DNA from: Gottfriedia acidiceleris
Lineage (GTDB): Bacteria; Bacillota; Bacilli; Bacillales; Bacillaceae_G
Reading direction: 5' to 3'
Assembly (NCBI RefSeq): GCF_023115465.1
Contig: NZ_CP096034.1
Coordinates: 1,798,001-1,862,000, forward strand
Length of the DNA stretch: 64,000 nt
Shown: positions 1-8,785 of the stretch, in pieces
Layout: every line of letters starts with the position of its first letter
Numbering within the stretch: position 1 is the first letter of the stretch
Made by a program: the position numbers and the translations under genes
Notes under the pieces: model-generated
What the model was told of the DNA's origin: nothing
Seen by the model: only the letters and a program-made list of their open reading frames with translations
Databases searched by the model: none

Positions 1-39
1 GCTAGAATACTATTATATTATTAATAAACAATCGAATAC

Positions 40-190
40 TCCAAAGGGGAGTAGCGTCAGGAGAGATCCTGAAACAAAGTCGTCATTACATGAGAAGAAA
101 TTCTCATCGGCTTTGTTGGCATACATATGTGTGCTCAGCAAGACCTTTGCCGTAGAACTACAACTATTGGCAAAGGTCTTTTTATTTTGT
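40..190 (+). promoter_or_regulatory. yybP-ykoY manganese riboswitch
   Basis: The leader carries the conserved yybP-ykoY pattern: AAAGGGGAGTAGCGTC near 43-58, then a second helical arm around the GAGAAGAAATTCTC hairpin (92-105). It ends in an intrinsic terminator and lies directly upstream of a TerC-family gene. This family binds Mn2+ and switches on metal-export genes, and TerC genes are its classic targets. The class was recognised by motif and context; no covariance model was run. Confidence 0.9.
140..184 (+). terminator. Riboswitch expression-platform terminator
   Basis: A 12-bp stem (AAGACCTTTGCC at 140-151 with GGCAAAGGTCTT at 169-180) is followed by a T-run, just after the Mn riboswitch aptamer and before the gene at 247. 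In this family Mn2+ binding normally prevents terminator formation, so this hairpin is the likely OFF state. Confidence 0.85.
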
Positions 191-246
191 AGTCACAAGT
201 ACAGGTTGTTTAATTAAAAATAGTAGTTTCATAAGGGGGAAGAGTC

Positions 247-948
247 ATGGATTTATTAGGTGGTTTAAGTATTGGCGTACTATTGAATGTAATTTTTATC
301 GATTTGTTATTAAGTGGTGACAATGCTATTCTTATCGCATTAGCAGCGAAAAACTTACCAGCAGAACAAAAGAAAAAAGCCGTATTATTTGGTACATTAG
401 GTGCAATTGGATTACGTATAGTATTTGCAGCAGTCATCGTGTATTTATTAAAAATTCCGTTTATTTATGCAGTCGGTGGTTTAATGTTATTATGGATTGC
501 ATTTAAATTATTAGTCGATGATTCAGGACACGGTGAAGTTAAAAGTGGAGCAACATTATGGGGAGCAGTTCGAACAATCATCATTGCTGATGCGTTAATG
601 AGTCTTGATAATGTTTTAGCTTTAGCTGGTGTATCACATGGTAGCTTAGTTGCAATCGTAATTGGTATTTTAATCTCAATTCCAATTATTGTTGGTGGAA
701 GCTCATTATTAATGAAAATTATGAACAAATACCCAATTATTACAACAATTGGTTCAGGTATCTTAGCTTGGACTGCAGCTGGTATGATTACTCATGAAAA
801 AATGATTAACGATGCTTTTGAAAATCCTACAATTGCTTTAGCATTCAAAATTGTCATGACTGCAATTGTAATTGCAGCTGGTACAATAGTTGCCAAAAGA
901 AAAGCACAAAAACATCAAGTTGCAAGTTCAGAAAATCAAACAGCATAG
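247..948 (+). CDS. TerC/YjbE-family membrane metal (Mn2+) exporter
   Basis: This 233-residue integral membrane protein belongs to the TerC family, whose Bacillus members export manganese. Two acidic membrane motifs typical of the family are visible: SGDNA at residues 23-27 and SLDNV at 119-123. The protein is hydrophobic throughout (about seven predicted membrane segments) with a short basic, polar C-terminus. ATG at 247 is preceded by AAGGGGGAAG. It is monocistronic, with a manganese riboswitch upstream and a terminator after the stop, so expression should rise with Mn2+. The length is closest to the YjbE-type subgroup; which B. subtilis paralogue it corresponds to is uncertain. Metal export is inferred from the family and the riboswitch. 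Confidence 0.88.
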   Translation: MDLLGGLSIGVLLNVIFIDLLLSGDNAILIALAAKNLPAEQKKKAVLFGTLGAIGLRIVFAAVIVYLLKIPFIYAVGGLMLLWIAFKLLVDDSGHGEVKSGATLWGAVRTIIIADALMSLDNVLALAGVSHGSLVAIVIGILISIPIIVGGSSLLMKIMNKYPIITTIGSGILAWTAAGMITHEKMINDAFENPTIALAFKIVMTAIVIAAGTIVAKRKAQKHQVASSENQTA

Positions 949-956
949 TACGCTAA

Positions 957-987
957 AAGGCCCAGCTTATAAAGCTTGGGCTTTTTA
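957..987 (+). terminator. Intrinsic terminator of the TerC gene
   Basis: GC-rich hairpin (GCCCAGCTT pairing with AAGCTTGGGC, one bulge) followed by TTTTTATTTTTT. Confidence 0.8.
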
Positions 988-1135
988 TTTTTTCAATACA
1001 GTATGTAAGAGGAATTTTTAGCATATCATTTTTATTAGCGACTAAAAAAGAAAATAATTATGAAATATTTATGTCAAAATAACTTTAATCTGGGGAAATA
1101 TAGTATCAATAGACACAAATTGGAAAATATAATTC

Positions 1136-1164
1136 TTGAAAAGAATTAGGACAATAAGTATACT
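1136..1164 (+). promoter_or_regulatory. SigA-type promoter of the deoB operon
   Basis: TTGAAA (1136-1141), a 17-nt spacer and TATACT (1159-1164) form a near-consensus vegetative promoter 70 bp upstream of deoB. A transcript would start near 1171, inside the inverted repeat annotated next. Confidence 0.65.
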
Positions 1165-1170
1165 TTAGTT

Positions 1171-1184
1171 GTCAGACATCTGAC
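1171..1184. promoter_or_regulatory. Candidate repressor operator before deoB
   Basis: GTCAGACATCTGAC is an inverted repeat of two perfect 6-bp arms (GTCAGA/TCTGAC) around a 2-bp centre. It sits at the expected transcription start just downstream of the -10 box, a position suited to repression. The shape and size resemble GntR/FadR-type operators; the cognate regulator is not in this window. Confidence 0.5.
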
Positions 1185-1232
1185 GCTATCAATTAAGTTT
1201 CGGTTTGTTTCGATGAGTTAGGAGGAAAACAA

Positions 1233-2414
1233 ATGAATAGAAAATTTAATAGAGTGTTCCTCGTTGTTATGGATTCTGTAGGGATCGGTGAAGCTCCTGA
1301 TGCAGAAAAATTTAATGATGTTGGTTCAGATACACTAGGCCATATTGCTGAAGAAATGAATGGTTTACATATGCCGAACATGGCAAAACTAGGTTTAAGT
1401 AATATTAGAGAATTGAAAGGGGTTCCAAAGGCAGATAAGCCACTTGCTTATTACACAAAAATGGAAGAATCATCAGTTGGAAAAGATACAATGACTGGAC
1501 ATTGGGAAATCATGGGTCTTCACATTGATAAGCCATTTAAAGTTTTTGCTGATGGGTTCCCTAAAGAATTAATAAGCGAATTGGAAACTCATTTTGATCG
1601 TAAAATAATTGGAAATAAACCTGCTTCTGGAACTGAGATATTAGTTGAACTTGGTGAAGAGCATATGAAAACAGGCAATTTAATTGTTTATACGTCTGCT
1701 GATTCTGTTTTACAAATTGCAGCTCATGAAGAAGTTGTTCCTTTAGAAGATTTATATCGTTATTGTGAAATTGCACGTAAATTAACATTAGATGATCCAT
1801 ATATGATTGGTCGAGTAATCGCTAGACCATTTGTAGGTGAGCCTGGAAACTTCAAACGTACACCAAATCGCCATGACTATGCATTAAAACCATTTGGACG
1901 TACTGTTATGAATGAGTTAAAAGATGCCAATTTTGATGTAATTTCAATTGGTAAAATTGCTGATATCTTCGATGGTGAAGGAATTACAAAAGCATTACGT
2001 ACTGTTTCAAATATGGACGGTATGGACAAATTAGTTGAAACATTAAAAATGGACTTCACTGGTTTAAGCTTCCTAAATTTAGTTGACTTTGATGCAGTAT
2101 ACGGTCATAGAAGAGATCCACTAGGTTATGGCAAAGCATTAGAAGAATACGATGCAAGACTTCCTGAAGTATTTGATTTATTAAAAGAAGATGATTTATT
2201 AATGATCACTGCCGATCATGGAAATGATCCGACATATACTGGTACAGACCATACAAGAGAATATGTTCCATTACTAGTTTATAGTAAACAGTTTTCAGAA
2301 GGTAAGGAATTAGAAATACCAAAAACTTTTGCTGATATTGGAGCAACCATTGCAGAAAACTTTAAAGTTACAATGCCATCACATGGATCAAGTTTTTTTG
2401 AAAAATTGAGATAA
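1233..2414 (+). CDS. deoB: Phosphopentomutase
   Basis: Interconverts (deoxy)ribose 1-phosphate and 5-phosphate in the cytosol, feeding sugar released by nucleoside phosphorylases into central metabolism. The 393-residue length is normal for the Bacillus enzyme. N-terminal [14 protein letters not shown] carries a metal-binding Asp, DTMTGHW (residues 85-91) carries the phosphorylated Thr, and [17 protein letters not shown] near the C-terminus supplies the remaining Asp/His metal ligands of the alkaline-phosphatase fold. ATG at 1233 follows AGGAGG with good spacing. pupG follows after 13 bp, as in the B. subtilis drm-pupG operon, and pdp comes next, making a salvage cluster. A promoter and inverted-repeat operator lie upstream. 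Confidence 0.97.
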   Translation: MNRKFNRVFLVVMDSVGIGEAPDAEKFNDVGSDTLGHIAEEMNGLHMPNMAKLGLSNIRELKGVPKADKPLAYYTKMEESSVGKDTMTGHWEIMGLHIDKPFKVFADGFPKELISELETHFDRKIIGNKPASGTEILVELGEEHMKTGNLIVYTSADSVLQIAAHEEVVPLEDLYRYCEIARKLTLDDPYMIGRVIARPFVGEPGNFKRTPNRHDYALKPFGRTVMNELKDANFDVISIGKIADIFDGEGITKALRTVSNMDGMDKLVETLKMDFTGLSFLNLVDFDAVYGHRRDPLGYGKALEEYDARLPEVFDLLKEDDLLMITADHGNDPTYTGTDHTREYVPLLVYSKQFSEGKELEIPKTFADIGATIAENFKVTMPSHGSSFFEKLR

Positions 2415-2427
2415 GGTGGAATTACAT

Positions 2428-3246
2428 ATGAATAAAGAAAATATCGATAAAGCCGCTGATTTTATTAAAAGTAAAGTAGACAGACAGCCTAAAATTGGAT
2501 TGATTTTAGGATCAGGTTTAGGAGTTCTTGTTGATGAAATAGAAAACCAAGAAAAAATACCGTATCATACAATTCCTGAATACCCAACATCAACAGTAGA
2601 AGGGCATGAAGGACAACTAGTTTTTGGAACGATACACGGTATCGAAGTAGTAGCAATGCAAGGAAGAGTTCACTACTACGAAGGATATAGCATGGAAAAA
2701 GTTACATTCCCTGTAAGGATCATGAAAGAATTAGGTGTAGAAAAATTAATCGTAACAAATGCTGCAGGTGGAGTTAATACTTCATATGAACCTGGTGATT
2801 TAATGTTAATTACCGACCATATTAATTTTACTGGTACTAGTCCACTAATTGGACCAAATAACCCAGAACTTGGCGTTCGTTTTGTAGATATGTCTTATCC
2901 ATATGACCGTGAATTAAGACAAATTGCAAAAAATGCTGCTAGTGAAGTAGATGTAAAACTTCAAGAAGGAGTTTACGCTGCATTGACAGGGCCATCTTAT
3001 GAAACTCCAGCTGAAATTCGTATGTTTAGAACATTAGGTGCTGATGCTGTTGGTATGTCAACTGTATCTGAGGTAATTGTGGCTCGTCATGCTGAATTAA
3101 GAGTACTTGGTATTTCATGTATTTCAAACATGGCAGCGGGCATTTTAGATCAACCGCTTAACCATGAAGAAGTTATTGAAACAACACAAAGAGTAAGAGC
3201 ATCATTTTTATCATTAGTAAAAGAGATTATTCGTAAAATCGGTTAA
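2428..3246 (+). CDS. pupG: Purine-nucleoside phosphorylase (trimeric type)
   Basis: Cleaves inosine/guanosine nucleosides with phosphate to base plus (deoxy)ribose 1-phosphate. The 272-residue protein has the trimeric PNP hallmarks: the phosphate-loop LILGSGLG near the N-terminus, VTNAAGGVN, LTGPSYETPAEIR in the base/ribose pocket, and NMAAGILDQPLNHEEV near the C-terminus. ATG at 2428 is preferred over the in-frame GTG at 2416 because AAGGTGG (2413-2419) is well spaced only from 2428. It sits 13 bp after deoB and is probably cotranscribed. The product ribose 1-phosphate is the substrate of the upstream phosphopentomutase. Confidence 0.96.
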   Translation: MNKENIDKAADFIKSKVDRQPKIGLILGSGLGVLVDEIENQEKIPYHTIPEYPTSTVEGHEGQLVFGTIHGIEVVAMQGRVHYYEGYSMEKVTFPVRIMKELGVEKLIVTNAAGGVNTSYEPGDLMLITDHINFTGTSPLIGPNNPELGVRFVDMSYPYDRELRQIAKNAASEVDVKLQEGVYAALTGPSYETPAEIRMFRTLGADAVGMSTVSEVIVARHAELRVLGISCISNMAAGILDQPLNHEEVIETTQRVRASFLSLVKEIIRKIG

Positions 3247-3342
3247 TACAAAAGTTAACGAATATAAAAGGACTTCTACTTTATGTGGAAGTCACTTTTC
3301 ATTAGAAGTAATATATACAAATTTAGAAAGAGGCGTTTCAAA

Positions 3343-4650
3343 ATGAGAATGGTAGATTTAATCGAAAAAAAACGTGACGGAAAAACATTAACAACGGAAG
3401 AAGTTAATTTTGTAATCAAAGGTTTCACAGATGGAAGTGTACCAGATTATCAAATGAGTGCTTTTGCAATGGCCGTTTTCTTAAAAGGTATGACTGAAAA
3501 AGAATATAGTGATTTAACAATGGCAATGGTACATTCTGGTGATACAATTGACCTTTCTAACATTGAAGGAATTAAAGTTGATAAACATTCAACTGGTGGA
3601 GTAGGTGATACAACTACACTTGTATTAGGTCCATTAGTAGCTTCTTTAGATATTCCAGTTGCCAAAATGAGCGGACGTGGTTTAGGTCACACTGGTGGTA
3701 CAATTGATAAATTAGAAGCTGTAGAAGGCTTCCATGTTGAATTAACAGAAGAAGAATTTATGAAACAAGTAAATGATATTAAATTAGCCGTTATCGGACA
3801 AACAGGAGATTTAACACCTGCTGACAAAAAGTTATATGCACTACGTGATGTAACAGCAACTGTAAACTCAATCCCATTAATTTCAAGTTCAATTATGAGT
3901 AAAAAAATCGCTGCTGGTGCAGACGCAATTGTTTTAGATGTTAAAACTGGTGCAGGTGCATTTATGAAGGATATTGATGATGCACGCGATTTAGCTAAAG
4001 CGATGGTTAAGATTGGTAACAACGTTGGAAGACAAACAGTTGCCGTTATTTCTGATATGAGCCAACCATTAGGTTTTGCGATTGGAAATGCATTAGAAGT
4101 GAAAGAAGCAATTGACACTCTTAAAGGTGAAGGTCCAAAAGATTTAGAAGAACTATGCTTAGTATTAGGTAGCCAAATGGTTGTATTAGCTAAAAAAGCT
4201 GAAACATTAGAAGAAGCAAGAGCTAAACTTCTAGAAAATATGAAAAACGGAAAAGCTTTAGAAGTATTTAAGGCATTTTTAGTAGCTCAAGGTGGAGACG
4301 GTTCAGTAGTAGATGATCCATCAAAACTACCTCAAGCTAAATATGTACAAGAAGTAGTAGCAAAACAAGATGGTTATGTTTCACAAATCGTTGCTGATGC
4401 AGTTGGAACAGCAGCTATGAAATTAGGCGCAGGACGTGCAACAAAAGAATCAGTTATCGACTTAGCTGTTGGATTAATGCTAAACAAAAAAGTAGGCGAA
4501 GCAGTTAAAAAAGGCGAATCTTTAGTTACTGTCTATTCAAGCACAGAAGATATTAGTGAAGTGGAAAAAGACTTACTAGAAAACATTAAAATATCTACTG
4601 AAAAAGTAGAAGAACCTACATTAGTTTATGATTTAATTATGGAAGCTTAA
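3343..4650 (+). CDS. pdp: Pyrimidine-nucleoside phosphorylase
   Basis: Phosphorolyses uridine, thymidine and deoxyuridine. The 435-residue protein matches the family length (433 in B. subtilis). It has the N-terminal helical glycosyltransferase-family-3 domain, the central phosphate-binding domain with signature [17 protein letters not shown], and the C-terminal PYNP domain. ATG at 3343 is chosen over upstream ATG 3283: GAAAGAGGCG precedes 3343, and [13 protein letters not shown] aligns with known N-termini. A weak hairpin (about 3271-3296) lies in the 96-bp gap after pupG and could attenuate transcription, but cotranscription with deoB-pupG is plausible. Confidence 0.96.
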   Translation: MRMVDLIEKKRDGKTLTTEEVNFVIKGFTDGSVPDYQMSAFAMAVFLKGMTEKEYSDLTMAMVHSGDTIDLSNIEGIKVDKHSTGGVGDTTTLVLGPLVASLDIPVAKMSGRGLGHTGGTIDKLEAVEGFHVELTEEEFMKQVNDIKLAVIGQTGDLTPADKKLYALRDVTATVNSIPLISSSIMSKKIAAGADAIVLDVKTGAGAFMKDIDDARDLAKAMVKIGNNVGRQTVAVISDMSQPLGFAIGNALEVKEAIDTLKGEGPKDLEELCLVLGSQMVVLAKKAETLEEARAKLLENMKNGKALEVFKAFLVAQGGDGSVVDDPSKLPQAKYVQEVVAKQDGYVSQIVADAVGTAAMKLGAGRATKESVIDLAVGLMLNKKVGEAVKKGESLVTVYSSTEDISEVEKDLLENIKISTEKVEEPTLVYDLIMEA

Positions 4651-4658
4651 AATGTTTA

Positions 4659-4698
4659 AAAAGCTATTCTCTAAAAAGATGAGGATAGCTTTTTTTGT
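4659..4698 (+). terminator. Intrinsic terminator after pdp
   Basis: AAAAGCTATTCT pairs with AGGATAGCTTTT and is followed by a seven-T run. Confidence 0.85.
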
Positions 4699-4851
4699 TC
4701 TTCTTATTAAAGAAAATGGCAGGTAACTTTTCAAGTTAATAATAAATTGTCTTTTTTTATACTTTTCAAAAAGATAACAACATACTTTTATATCAAAGGA
4801 ATAAATAATAAAAAAATGTTCCAAAGTTTTGATTTAAAGGGAGCTAAACGA

Positions 4852-5796
4852 ATGGGAAAGAAAGTGTTATTCTTCGGTGATGTAGGAATTGATGATGCGA
4901 TCGCATTGATTTATGCACGATTAACAGCAGATATTGAGATAATTGGGATTGTGGCGGATTATGGGAATGTATCAAAAAAAGAAACAACAAGGAATGTTCG
5001 GTTTTTACTTAAAAGGTCGGGAAAAGAATATATTAAAGTCTATGGGGGGGCTGAGAAACCAATGACGGGAGAATTCCCGACCTATTACCTTGATATACAT
5101 GGTCCGTTTGGTTTAGGTCCAATCGATCCAGGTTTAAAGTTAGAGAACTTAGAGAACTTTTGTGAAGTGATCAATTTGATTGAGCAGCATAGGGATGAAC
5201 TAATTATAGTGAATACTGGGAGGTTAACCTCGCTAGCGACCCTATTTATTTTATACGAAGATTTGATGAAAAGTGTGAATTCTTACTATATTATGGGTGG
5301 CGCTTTTCTTTATCCTGGAAATGTTACACCAGTAGCTGAAGCGAATTTTCATGGTGATCCGTTAGCAGCTAATATTGTTATGAAGTATGTAAGTGGTGCA
5401 TATATTTTCCCATTAAATGTAACGCAAAATGCAATTGTAACTCCTTCAATGACCAATTATATTCATTCTAAAGGGAAAACTGATCTTGTAAAACCATTAT
5501 TAGATTACTATTATTTCAACTTCTATCAAAAGAAAGTACCTGGCATAAAAGGAAGTCCAGTTCATGATGCGGTAACTCTGATGGCAGTCATACGTAGCGA
5601 TTTATTTAAATTCTATCAATCGGCTGTTGTGATTGATACAACCGATGTGGCCAGGGGGCAAAGTATTGCTGATTTTCGAGTAACTGATACTCCTGAGAAA
5701 TTTGATGGAAGACCGCAACAACATATCGCAGTTGGCCTAGATTATGAAGGGTTTTATAAGGATTTTATGACAGTTATGACTGGGGAAAAATTCTAG
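4852..5796 (+). CDS. Inosine-uridine-type nucleoside hydrolase
   Basis: A 314-residue member of the IU nucleoside hydrolase family, which cleaves N-glycosidic bonds of nucleosides with water. The N-terminal calcium motif, usually DxDPGxDDA, reads FGDVGIDDA here: the Asp equivalents at 10, 14 and 15 are present, but the first Asp (position 8) is Phe. The late HDAVTL motif (His238-Asp239) that completes the metal site is present. ATG at 4852 follows AAAGGGAG with good spacing; longer in-frame starts have no ribosome binding site. Its place after pdp suggests nucleoside salvage. Substrate preference cannot be read from sequence. Confidence 0.85.
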   Translation: MGKKVLFFGDVGIDDAIALIYARLTADIEIIGIVADYGNVSKKETTRNVRFLLKRSGKEYIKVYGGAEKPMTGEFPTYYLDIHGPFGLGPIDPGLKLENLENFCEVINLIEQHRDELIIVNTGRLTSLATLFILYEDLMKSVNSYYIMGGAFLYPGNVTPVAEANFHGDPLAANIVMKYVSGAYIFPLNVTQNAIVTPSMTNYIHSKGKTDLVKPLLDYYYFNFYQKKVPGIKGSPVHDAVTLMAVIRSDLFKFYQSAVVIDTTDVARGQSIADFRVTDTPEKFDGRPQQHIAVGLDYEGFYKDFMTVMTGEKF

Positions 5797-5860
5797 ATTA
5801 GAAATTATGAGAAATTATCAAATTAATGATTTGAACTTTAGCTTTATTGCTACTTTTGTT

Positions 5861-5895
5861 AAACCTTTGCCATATTATGCAAGGGTTTGTTTTTG
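5861..5895 (+). terminator. Intrinsic terminator after the nucleoside hydrolase
   Basis: AAACCTTTGC (5861-5870) pairs with GCAAGGGTTT (5879-5888), followed by a T-rich stretch. Confidence 0.75.
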
Positions 5896-6408
5896 CTTAT
5901 TAGTCTGAAATTGCATATGACCAAGTACAAAATCAGGTGATATGAAAATCCTAAAAAATGAACACGCATATTGTTATTCTTTAAATGAAGAAAATTATAT
6001 CCTTCGAGAATAAAGGTTTTATCTATGTAGTGATTATTACGGTAATGCCTAATGTTTATCGCTTAAAGTACGGGGACTATTAGAGATGCGCGGATTTTTC
6101 CGGGAGGAGTCCTAAGTAGTTGCCTAACATCTTGAGGTCCTAGGCCAGAGTATTTCTTATATGAATCCAGAACTTTTTAAATTCCAATCAATGCTTATCA
6201 AAAAAATTTTCATAAACGAAACACTAAATAACTATTAGTTTTTACAAAGTTGAATAACTGTTAGTATTGTTGTGATTGTGAAGCATTTGTAAACAAGACA
6301 CTAAAGAAAACAATTTTTTTGTTTAATTATTTGATTAAATTTAGTATAATTGAAATCGTGCCTTGTTGCATGGGTGGGAGAGGGAGACACTAAAAGAGAG
6401 GAATTTCT
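5896..6408 (+). other. 513-bp gap with an unassigned structured, leader-like segment
   Basis: No gene is supported here. Positions about 6030-6165 are unusually GC-rich and can fold: a nested hairpin GGACT...AGTCC encloses CGGA-TTTT-TCCG, and a second arm follows with TTGCCTAACATC and the palindrome CCTAGG. It fits none of the purine, T-box, SAM, c-di-AMP or glycine riboswitch consensuses that I know. Downstream, TATAAT at 6345-6350 may be a -10 box for the permease, but its -35 is poor. If transcription starts there, the structured segment is not part of the permease leader. Confidence 0.4.
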
Positions 6409-7707
6409 TTGAAAAATTTATTGAACAAACAGTTTAATCTTGAAGGTAGCGGTACGACCATTAAAACGGAGTTGATTGCAGGTGCAGTTTCATTTCTAAC
6501 ACTTGTCTATATTTTATCCGTTAATAGTACAATTTTGCATGATGCAGGTATACCGTTCCAAGGTGCAATGATTGCCACAATTTTGTCAGCTTTCTTTGGA
6601 AGCGTTATGATGGGATTATGGAGTAATTCACCTTTAGTTTTAGTTCCGGGAATGGGCATCAACGCATTGTTTACTTATACAATGGTTGGAGAAATGGGAA
6701 TGAATTGGAAAGAAGCACTTGCTGTTGTATTTGTAAGTGGAATCTTATTATCAATTTTATCATTCACAAAATTAATTAAGAAATTAACAACTGCGATTCC
6801 ATTATCACTAAAAAGTGCTATTACAGTTGGAATTGGATTTTTCTTAACGTTTATCGGTCTTCAGGCTGGTGGGATTGTTGTAAAAAATGAAAGTACGTTT
6901 GTATCGATTGCAAATTTTACAAACGTGGATGTTTTAGCAACGGTTATTACACTAGGTATTGCGATTTATCTTTTTATTAAAAATGTACCTGCAAACTTTT
7001 TAATTACGGTTATTTTGGGTACAATCATTTCATTCATTTTGCATGGTGGAATTGAAAAAGCACATGATACAACAAAAATTACAATGAAATCTGCTAGTGA
7101 AGTTGTCGGACAACTGACCTTTACTCATGTATTGAGTTTTCCATTTTGGATTGCAGTATTTTCGTTAACGATGGTTGTATTATTCGAATCAATCGGTATT
7201 ATTCATGGTCAATTAAGCATGATGAACCAAGAGCATAAGCAACAAAAGGTTGTTCAAGGAACTGCGTTTGGTATTATTTTATCCGGTTTATTAGGAACTA
7301 GCCCAACAGTTATTGCTGTTGAAGGTAGTGCAGGTATCAGTTCTGGTGGTCGGACAGGTCTAACTTCTGTTGTAACTGGATTTTTATTTTTAGGCTGTTT
7401 ACTCTTTATGCCATTAATCGCATATATTCCAACATCTGCAATTGCACCAATCTTAATCATAATCGGTTCATTAATGGTTAAACACATTACAGATATTCAA
7501 TTGGATGATCCTACTGAGGCAATACCAGCCTTCTTAATTTTAGCATTCATCCCTTTAACATATAGTATTATTGACGGAATTGCATTCGGTTTTATTGCTT
7601 ATCCATTAGTTAAAATGGCAGCAGGTAAGAAAACTGAAATCACACCATATATGGTGGCAATTTCAGCATTATTCTTTGTACGATTTGCATTGAACTTTAT
7701 TGCATAA
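6409..7707 (+). CDS. NCS2/AzgA-family purine (guanine/hypoxanthine) permease
   Basis: A 432-residue polytopic membrane protein of the AzgA branch of NCS2, which takes up hypoxanthine, guanine or adenine by proton symport. Supporting features are the N-terminal ELIAGAVSFLTLVYIL, the substrate-site segment VLVPGMGINALFTYT, and the family motif GLLGTSPTVIAVEGSAGISSGGRTGLTSVV. The start is TTG at 6409 with AGAGAGG at 6395-6401. The related B. subtilis paralogues (PbuG, PbuO) cannot be told apart by eye. B. subtilis pbuG has a purine riboswitch; I looked for one here and found none. A terminator follows immediately. Confidence 0.88.
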   Translation: MKNLLNKQFNLEGSGTTIKTELIAGAVSFLTLVYILSVNSTILHDAGIPFQGAMIATILSAFFGSVMMGLWSNSPLVLVPGMGINALFTYTMVGEMGMNWKEALAVVFVSGILLSILSFTKLIKKLTTAIPLSLKSAITVGIGFFLTFIGLQAGGIVVKNESTFVSIANFTNVDVLATVITLGIAIYLFIKNVPANFLITVILGTIISFILHGGIEKAHDTTKITMKSASEVVGQLTFTHVLSFPFWIAVFSLTMVVLFESIGIIHGQLSMMNQEHKQQKVVQGTAFGIILSGLLGTSPTVIAVEGSAGISSGGRTGLTSVVTGFLFLGCLLFMPLIAYIPTSAIAPILIIIGSLMVKHITDIQLDDPTEAIPAFLILAFIPLTYSIIDGIAFGFIAYPLVKMAAGKKTEITPYMVAISALFFVRFALNFIA

Positions 7708-7748
7708 AAAAAGCGCTGATTCTTCTACTGAGAACCAGCGCTTTTTAA
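7706..7748. terminator. Bidirectional terminator between converging genes
   Basis: AAAAAAGCGCTG pairs with CAGCGCTTTTT across an AT-rich loop, between the permease (+) and the ABC operon (-). T-runs exist on both strands. Confidence 0.85.
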
Positions 7749-7783
7749 TTTGTTGTTTTTTGAAATGTAGATTTTTAAAAAAA

Positions 7784-8785
7784 TTAATTAAAAAATTTAT
7801 TTAAACGTTTATAGAAGAAATAGCCAACAACGGTACCAATTATTAATCCAATCACGTAAATAATCGTGTTATTTCCATTTGCAATTGTAGATGTTAATAA
7901 AGCAATTAATGTCGCTGAAAGATAGACAAATAAGACGTTTACGAATAAACCGAATTTTTTATAAACGAATAATTTGCCATTATTAACATTCGCATATCTG
8001 TTATAACATAATAAACCGATTAGTAGAAATGCAACGATATAAAGGATAATGATCGTTAAATTTCCGTAGTCTATAGTTGGATAATGAACGATTTTTTCAT
8101 TAAAATCCTTTGAAATTGATAGTGGGCCTGTTTGATATGGAATAGACCAACTAGTAATCGTTTTTTCAAAGCTATTGTCAGGTAATTTATAGTTAAAGAT
8201 CCCATTTAAGTTTGAATAAATACTAAAATAGATAATACTAGGTGAAAAAATCGTAAAAATAGTGAAAAGTGTTTGAGAGAAATAATGACCTGTAATTGTA
8301 CCAATCGATAGACCAATTGTAAAAAAAGCTATCGTAAATAGGAATATGACAGAAAAAATGGTTACAAATGATGAAGCATCAATATACTTGTGTATATTCG
8401 TATTGTAATGGATTAATAGAGTTAGAATAATTAATCCAACAGTCGCCATAAAAATATGAGCAATTCCAAACACCCATTTTGATAAATAAAGTTGTCTTGG
8501 TGAGTAAGGAAGGGAAAATTGAAAATCAATTCCTCCTGTATTTCGTCCAATTCCTATTAATAAAATACTTAATATTAATACTATGATCGGTGAAATAAAT
8601 GCAAGCATACTAAAGTCAGATAGATAAAGGTACGGATTACTAGGATTAGTTAGCAATGCTCGATTTAATTCATCAGTGTTATTGTAATAGCTAAATGGAA
8701 GAATAATCAGATAGACAAGATATAATAAGATAAGTGCAAGTCTAGATTGTTTAGAATTTATTAGCCACAATGCTTTACTAAACAT
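7784..8785 (-). CDS. ABC-2-type transporter permease
   Basis: A 333-residue membrane protein with six or more hydrophobic segments, matching the permease partner of GntR-regulated ABC transporters. ATG at 8785 is chosen over upstream codons because GGAGGGG lies about 6 nt before it. The gene overlaps the end of the ATPase gene by 8 bp, so the two are translationally coupled. With the ATPase and the GntR regulator it forms a three-gene operon like the B. subtilis ytr/ygl type. Such systems often respond to cell-wall antibiotics or peptides, but the substrate here is unknown. Confidence 0.8.
   Translation of the reverse strand: MFSKALWLINSKQSRLALILLYLVYLIILPFSYYNNTDELNRALLTNPSNPYLYLSDFSMLAFISPIIVLILSILLIGIGRNTGGIDFQFSLPYSPRQLYLSKWVFGIAHIFMATVGLIILTLLIHYNTNIHKYIDASSFVTIFSVIFLFTIAFFTIGLSIGTITGHYFSQTLFTIFTIFSPSIIYFSIYSNLNGIFNYKLPDNSFEKTITSWSIPYQTGPLSISKDFNEKIVHYPTIDYGNLTIIILYIVAFLLIGLLCYNRYANVNNGKLFVYKKFGLFVNVLFVYLSATLIALLTSTIANGNNTIIYVIGLIIGTVVGYFFYKRLNKFFN

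Noticed and set aside
3262-3300. Terminator between pupG and pdp
   Set aside because: The hairpin (GACTTCTAC/GTGGAAGTC) is modest and is followed by a weak T-rich stretch; cotranscription with partial attenuation is equally likely, so it is not listed as a terminator.
6245-6408. Expected purine riboswitch or PurR box before the purine permease
   Set aside because: Neither the purine aptamer core nor a clear PurR box could be found on either strand.
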